Positions 59,501 through 64,000 of a DNA stretch of 64,000 bases are shown here, in pieces. The position numbers and the translations under genes are program-made. The stretch comes from Colias croceus. Taxonomy: Eukaryota; Arthropoda; Insecta; Lepidoptera; Pieridae. The notes beneath the pieces were generated by a model. It was not told where the DNA came from and searched no databases. It saw only the letters and a list, made by a program, of their open reading frames with translations. The stretch covers positions 8,023,001 through 8,087,000 of the forward strand of contig NC_059554.1 of the NCBI RefSeq assembly GCF_905220415.1, in the 5' to 3' direction. The number at the start of each line of letters is the position of its first letter. The first letter of the stretch is position 1.

Positions 59501-61683
59501 ATTCTTACTATTTCATTGTTTCCGCTTCAATATCGAAATGTGGAGTTCAGATAGTGATAAAGAAGTGTTTAATATTATATCGAATTTCGGGAGAGGATAG
59601 TGGGCGTGAAAGAGTATAATTATATTATAGAGAAGGAGTGGATTTTTTTGCGACCCTGGATTCTCACGAATTTCAATTGAGATTTCGACTTGATAAAGAA
59701 TCTGTTGAACAATTACTTCTTGAAATTTATCCAGACGTACGAATAAAAGGAGCCAGGTTAGTTTAATGGAGGCATTAATATTATACCAAACACGTCTAAC
59801 CTTATTACATACCTAATTTATGTTGTCATTTCAGGAATCATGGGGTATCTCCATAACATCAATTACAGTTGACGCTGAGGTTCTATGCTTTAGGCACAAT
59901 ATCGATATCAGTGGCAGACCTATTTCCCTTGGTCACGGCATCACGCGTGAACGGGTGGACCGATTTCGATAATTATTTTTTTTATAATATTCCTTGAAGT
60001 ACGAGGATGGTTATTATGGAAAGAAAACATAAACATGTACCAAGGGCGAAGCCGGGGCGGACCACTAGTATATATATATATATGTCTATGTTTGCAATGT
60101 AGAAATCAATTTTTTAAACATTGTATTGTAAATAATAAAAAATAAATAAAAGTACATAATAAAATGGAATAAAAGTTTTATTTCTTTATTACAGTTTAAT
60201 TTTACATAATAATATATGTAACTACATAATATATGCTAAAGAACTGTCCTGTGATTCTTACGCGACCTCCATTGATTATCATCTTCTATATTATATTCCT
60301 TAACGCTGTAATAGGCTCTCTGAACTAAATACATTTTTTACATAAGATTTACATTTAGCACTAACAAATTCTTTTTCTACCGTATGTCTAGATATATTGC
60401 TTAATAATATACAAAAATTAATTAGTTATTGTGTGTTCAGTATTTCAATTATTTCTTCATAATATTTGTCCATCATCCTTATTATGTTTGAATTTTTTGG
60501 CTGAAAATAAAAAGTTTTCCTGGTATTTGACCACTTTTTGCATTAAATGTGTTGGTCAACGAAGTCCAACATTCATCCTTTAATTTATTAGTAGAAGCAT
60601 TAGTCTCCTTACTGGTTATAATTGATCAACCTCGTCTTTACTCATAGCCTTCTTCGATTTCTGTAACAGAAATACCTGTTTGACTTAAGAGTGTCCGAAG
60701 CAAAAAGTAAGCGGCAGACGATTTTAAAGAAGAAATATAAAGGCGTACTTACCGGCGTAATATCCATTTTTAATAAATATATAAACAGTCGTCATTGTAT
60801 TGTTATTCTTTAATTATAAAACTTGACAATGAATCAACAATGAATGACAATAATTTGACAACTGACAAGCAATGCACGCGTGCGCGAGAAAAACGTTCCG
60901 TTTTTGCTTTCTGTGTAACGCATTAGGTTGTTTAGAAGGAAAATTATCACACAGATGTCTACAAATATATAGTTCTTTAGTATTAGTTCTTTATTAATAA
61001 GAAACTTTATTCTTAAAGTTTATAATTCGGCTGTATATTTAACTTATTTTTTCCTGAATTTTGTGTAATTTTAATTTCAATTTGGCTTATAACGAAACGC
61101 ACATCTGTGAGTGAAGAGGGCTCGGTATTTTTATGACCTACGGATGTCCGTCGATAGCACGTCAAGAAATAAAATTGTGGAACGGTATTAACGACTCGTA
61201 GTTAGTTCTAGAAAAACGGATAGTAGCTTTGATACTATGACGATCCGTTGAATATAGGAACCGGGCATTAATCAAAAACTAATCTACATTCAAAGTTAAA
61301 AGAACACTTTTTATAAACCCCGGCCTAACTCATTACAGTTGCAATATTGATGGACTTGTGCTAGCGTCAAGTCTTATTATTTTCCTTCAGATCAAACATA
61401 GAGAAATCCCGCCATGTTAACCCTGTTATTAGGATTTTTTTATCTATAAAATTTCATCGCATTAATTCCTCAATCACCTAAGGCTAACTTACGCGTTTAT
61501 TGGCATCCAGTTCAATCTTCGCGTCTCCATTCCTGTGGTCCTCCACCACGTACTTGGCGTCTGCCATGTCGACCCTCGTCACGATCTTGGCTTCCTCCTC
61601 CTTCGCCAGAAGCTTCTCCTCAGCACCGTCGCCGGATACTTTCTCCTTAGACTTGTGGAGACTGGCTTTGGATGTACGGAACT
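50582..61683 (-). CDS. CD98hc: CD98 heavy chain (SLC3A2 family), N-terminal exon(s) missing
   Basis: Minus-strand exons run 61493-61683, 57100-57275, 56176-56382, 55799-55961, 55526-55695, 55062-55252, 53584-53753, 53061-53171, 52653-52771, 52158-52295 and 50582-50681 (TAG). All junctions are GT-AG with matching phase, giving 577 residues. It is the glycoprotein subunit that carries LAT-type amino-acid transporters to the plasma membrane. The acidic/basic cytoplasmic part leads into the family signature FTGLTKEELMKYAEDPFWIR. One membrane segment follows (about WFMFILFWAMWLCMLAGAIAII), then APKC, whose Cys matches the one that bonds the light chain. The ectodomain is a glycoside-hydrolase-13-like barrel: YEKGPIVDVS, VIVDLTANFVPLSH, then ADGIRLQKARE. 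There Gln replaces the catalytic Asp of true amylases, as expected for a non-enzymatic heavy chain. The first visible exon begins in phase 1, so at least one upstream coding exon is unseen. Confidence 0.9.
50927..52011. mobile_element. Long-inverted-repeat element in the last CD98hc intron
   Basis: Arms at 50927-51254 and 51682-52011 are reverse complements along about 330 bp with scattered mismatches (well over 90% by eye). The 427-bp spacer has no recognisable gene. Outer tips read GGAGGTAGCAACGTT and, in complement, GGGAGCTACCAACGTT. No clean target duplication could be defined. It occupies most of the 1.48-kb intron between the last two CD98hc exons and, when transcribed, could fold into a long hairpin. 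Superfamily unknown. Confidence 0.85.
54062..55186. repeat. 156-bp tandem array built from a CD98hc exon-intron boundary (about 7.2 units)
   Basis: The period is exactly 156 bp: the donor motif recurs at 54121, 54277, 54433, 54589, 54745, 54901 and 55057, with units identical by eye. On the minus strand each unit is 105 nt copied from the 3' end of exon 55062-55252 plus 51 nt of intron. Six extra 35-codon cassettes lie at 54126-54230, 54282-54386, 54438-54542, 54594-54698, 54750-54854 and 54906-55010. Each is preceded by 'ccggccgcag' and followed by 'gtgact', in phase 1 on both sides. Left unspliced, the reading frame stops at TGA three codons into the spacer. Long ORFs on both strands across the array are by-products of a repeat length divisible by three. 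Confidence 0.95.
55315..55500. repeat. Dispersed repeat ('tatgtcggattcctaccgcc' family)
   Basis: Second copy of the 37130-37290 family, in the short intron between two CD98hc ectodomain exons. Confidence 0.55.
58055..59362 (-). mobile_element. P-element-like transposon nested in the Harbinger element (1308 bp)
   Basis: Inverted tips CACAGAACAGTAAAAAC extend with one indel into 'aaatagaagtgc'. They are flanked by an exact 8-bp duplication, GTTACTAT, at 58047-58054 and 59363-59370. An 8-bp duplication, CA...TG ends and an internal THAP domain together point to the P superfamily, whose transposase starts with a THAP finger. At 1.3 kb it lacks most of a transposase, so it is internally deleted. 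hAT is the main alternative given the 8-bp duplication. Confidence 0.75.
58690..59205 (-). pseudogene. THAP-domain remnant of the P-like element
   Basis: Minus-strand segments at about 59127-59205 and 58690-58820 join across a GT-AG intron. The first reads ...CCSVLEWKND, then NGGISYHR; the second reads FPKEANLKEKWINAT, a TGA stop, then RVNWMPN. The Cys pair, SYHRFPK, KEKWI and NW-P positions match the THAP zinc-finger pattern. The stop where Arg is usual could come from a single C-to-T change. No start codon was found in frame. Confidence 0.7.
59538..59943 (+). pseudogene. Harbinger transposase N-terminal remnant
   Basis: ATG at 59538 gives MWSSDSDKEVFN, then a stop. After it comes DSHEFQLRFRLDKESVEQLL, an intron at about 59757-59834, and RNHGVSP-stop-HQLQLTLRFYALGTISISVAD. 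The 'FRL.KE.V..LL' and 'RN..VSP..QL.LTLRFYA.G' pattern is that of PIF/Harbinger transposases. Two stops and loss of the catalytic region show it is dead. Confidence 0.72.
59936..60083. repeat. Short dispersed repeat inserted in the Harbinger transposase
   Basis: 'ggaccgatttcgataattat' to 'gggcgaagccggggcgg' followed by an (AT)n run. It is a truncated copy of the 5712-5907 family. Confidence 0.6.
60450..60767 (-). pseudogene. Myb/SANT-like accessory gene remnant of the Harbinger element
   Basis: A five-codon first exon (60753-60767, MDITP) with a 'gtaagt' donor joins an exon starting at 60660 (KSKKAMSKDEVDQL, then a stop). Further on, in another frame, TNKLKDECWTSLTNTFNAKS resembles the SANT/MADF-like DNA-binding helix of Harbinger accessory proteins. 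A frameshift or deletion and stops show decay. Confidence 0.6.
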
Positions 61684-64000
61684 CTGAAATGGCATTTAGA
61701 ACGTTTATAAAAATGTATGCAGCTGCGTTTGGCGAATTTTAGTGTTATGATAAACGTGTTCTCGACAGTTCTAGGTATACAGATATCAAATAAATTTCGT
61801 ATAAAATATATTAAAGTCGCTAAAAACAATTATTTCTCGTAGTGGAATAAGATATCGATGCATCCGTTTCAAAGATCAATTTAACTTCAACCATGAACAA
61901 AAATAAAACTGCAGAAAGAAAAAACAACAGGGAAAATAAGAAAATACATTTTTCTCTCTATTTTCAACGTACAAATTGTTCTTGTAACTGCACTTAATAA
62001 AACAATTTACCGACTAGGTCTTAATCAATTCAATTAGATAATTGCCCATCACAATTTAAGAAAATTCTTGCTTACAGTTTCAGATGTTGTTGCTCTTATT
62101 TCGTATGGATATCTCCACGATATCTCACATTCCAATATGTATTTTAAAACGTCATATATAAAGACTAATCGCAAGTGACCGTGACTATAACCGAATTCTT
62201 CAGCTAAATTATTCAATTGCCTCGCGAATATGTCCTAGTGGTACATTAATCAGCTTAAGTATTAGTATAACGATATACACATGAGACCAAATTGAATGCA
62301 CCTTCCAATAGATTTAAATAATAACGGTGATCACACGCACTGAGCTACCTACTTAGAAAATACCTTACTTTCTATTTAATTAATCATTACAGTACCTATG
62401 CATCTGTATCTAATTGGTTTTCCAATCTTATTTATTATACGTTCTTAAAATATGTAACTAGTAACGTCTTCGAATTCATAAATTAATTAACAAGTTTACT
62501 CTATTTATATACTCTATTGACCTAATTGCGGTACACGTACATGTAATTTAAAAAGCACAATTTTATCAGGTATTTGTATGTAAAAATGGTATAATACAGA
62601 GACCTTGACATATCTAATATTATTTAGTACGCGTATAAAACTACAAGTAACCGTTACCGCTCTATTTTTGCGCATACGCACAAACACCGGGACGTTAGTA
62701 CAAGGGTTCTAACAATGAAAACTTGTCTCGGAGAAACTACAATGCCAGCTTTATATTGACTTTACTGTTCAAAATTCAACCTTAACGTTTAGATAATAGA
62801 ATTGTTATTGGTAGTAATCGCACAAGAACGCGACCATCTCATTAACGAGATCGGCCTAATTTGTTGAAACTGGAGCCGTAAATGGGTAAATTATCGTAAC
62901 ACACGTCTTATGACTTATTTTACATATTTGTCACATTCATTAATTATTTGTCTACACAATATTTACTTTACGGAATTGAAAATATCCGTTGGAGATCAAT
63001 TTACGTGTTGAAGTTATTTATCAAAACTTATGTGAGGCATCTTTAAATGGGTACCCAACCTAAGCCACCAAATAAATCCGTAGTAAATTTCTGTGTCATG
63101 AAGCTGCGGCAAGAAATGCTCTTCAAAAATGTTGAGCATTTCTCCTCTCTTCCTCTTTTTTCTTTAAAATTTGTCAGTTCAGGCAAAGTCGTTAGCAGGG
63201 TAGCAGTTTGTAGATAAATGGCATAATTTCTCATCACAGTTGTATATGAATGAGACGTGTGCTACGTGCATTTTGTGATTTTCTATAGTTTCAAAGATTT
63301 TATCAGATTATCAGATCACATTATAACACATTTAAATAGAATATAATAGTTATCTAGATTTAATTTATAAATATTTCATTAAAAAAATACTATGAATAAC
63401 TTTCTAAAGAAAAGCTTGTCGCAAGTTTTCAATCATGTATCTACTAGTCTCTTGCCTACGTAAGCAATTATTTACAAGAATAACATTAAACACATTGAAT
63501 TATTATTATGAATTTATATTAATTATAAATACAATTAAATATTTTCTTACATTTTAAATGAAATTAATATCGCGGCCCTCAAATACTGAAAAATAACACG
63601 TCTACATCAACATAACTAAACGTATTTACCAAGGAATGTGCTAGCTAAGATTATATTAATCAATTATAATAAAATAGTAAAGAAAGCTTACATTATTCAA
63701 TGCAATATGTACTTCCGTGTACACACGTCCGCACTACAAAAGTCATCACTCCGTACTGCCCATGCTATGTGGTCAACGGCCAGTTAACCTGGAGAGATTT
63801 GCGATGGCACAAAAACCGAACCAGCGTCCAGCAAGCTTATAATATACTAAATGCATTTAACACTAGCTTTTGCCCGCGACACCGCTTATGGCATAAGCAT
63901 GGGCACTGTCCACTGACAGTATCCCATACACTTATGGGCAGTGCAAATTCATGCGGTTTTTAGCGACATTTAATTAATCCTGATACTTTGAAAAACTTCG
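61684..64000. other. Upstream intron or 5' flank of CD98hc
   Basis: The missing CD98hc start exon must lie here or beyond the window, but no segment gave a convincing ATG exon ending in phase 1 on the minus strand. No other gene or named element was recognised. A partial inverted repeat around 'cataagcatgggcactgtcc' and 'cttatgggcagtgc' occurs at about 63890-63945. Confidence 0.5.

Larger units (their letters stand above)
57907..61267. mobile_element. PIF/Harbinger-like transposon in a CD98hc intron, with nested insertions
   Basis: The two ends share the inverted tip TGCCCGGTTCCTATATT and are flanked by TTA on both sides (57904-57906 and 61268-61270), the usual Harbinger duplication. Inside are remnants of both genes expected in this superfamily: a transposase N-terminus (plus, about 59538-59943) and a Myb/SANT-type protein (minus, about 60450-60767). 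A P-like element (58055-59362) and a short SINE-like repeat (59936-60083) interrupt it; the latter coincides with loss of the rest of the transposase. Without the P-like insertion it is about 2 kb. It fills most of the 4.2-kb intron after the first visible CD98hc exon. Confidence 0.85.

Overview
This is a eukaryotic, AT-rich, intron-rich window, almost certainly from a moth or butterfly. Coding sequence is confined to short GT-AG exons scattered over tens of kilobases. The introns and spacers carry many dispersed repeats of lepidopteran type: short elements ending in 'gcgggcgaagccgcgggcgg'-like tips, non-LTR tails, MITEs, and Tc1, hAT, Harbinger and P-like relics. I saw no bacterial-type operon, CRISPR array, rRNA or tRNA gene.

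Layout. (1) 1087-22524, plus strand: the 3' part of a pleckstrin-homology (PH) domain gene in five visible exons, including a 32-nt exon; its 5' end lies outside the window. The poly(A) signal is near 23193. (2) 23216-28750: gene-free spacer with repeats. (3) 29158-48660, plus strand: a complete gene for a two-finger C2HC zinc protein of the ZC2HC1 (FAM164) family, 11 coding exons and about 453 residues. It has a 14-kb first intron containing a plausible second first exon at 40299-40454. (4) 48661-50581: a convergent intergenic gap with a 21-bp repeat and one small membrane-type ORF. (5) 50582-61683, minus strand: CD98hc (SLC3A2 family), the heavy chain of heteromeric amino-acid transporters. 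Eleven exons are visible, giving 577 residues; the N-terminal exon(s) lie upstream, inside or beyond 61684-64000.

The three genes show no sign of acting together; they are simply neighbours. The most striking structure is inside CD98hc. A 156-bp unit, made of the last 105 nt of one exon plus 51 nt of the following intron, is repeated just over seven times in tandem (54062-55186). Each extra unit keeps a splice-acceptor-like 'ccgcag', a 35-codon open cassette in the same phase as the parent exon, and the donor. In principle extra cassettes could be spliced in without a frameshift.

Several transposons can be delimited to the base by inverted tips and target-site duplications. They include a Harbinger-like element (57907-61267, TTA duplication) that was itself hit by a THAP-encoding P-like element (58055-59362, 8-bp duplication) and by a short SINE-like repeat. 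Others are a hAT-like element carrying a 20-unit 12-bp minisatellite (15044-15823), and a 1.1-kb element with about 330-bp inverted arms (50927-52011) in the last CD98hc intron. All family names come from reading motifs by eye; no database search was run.
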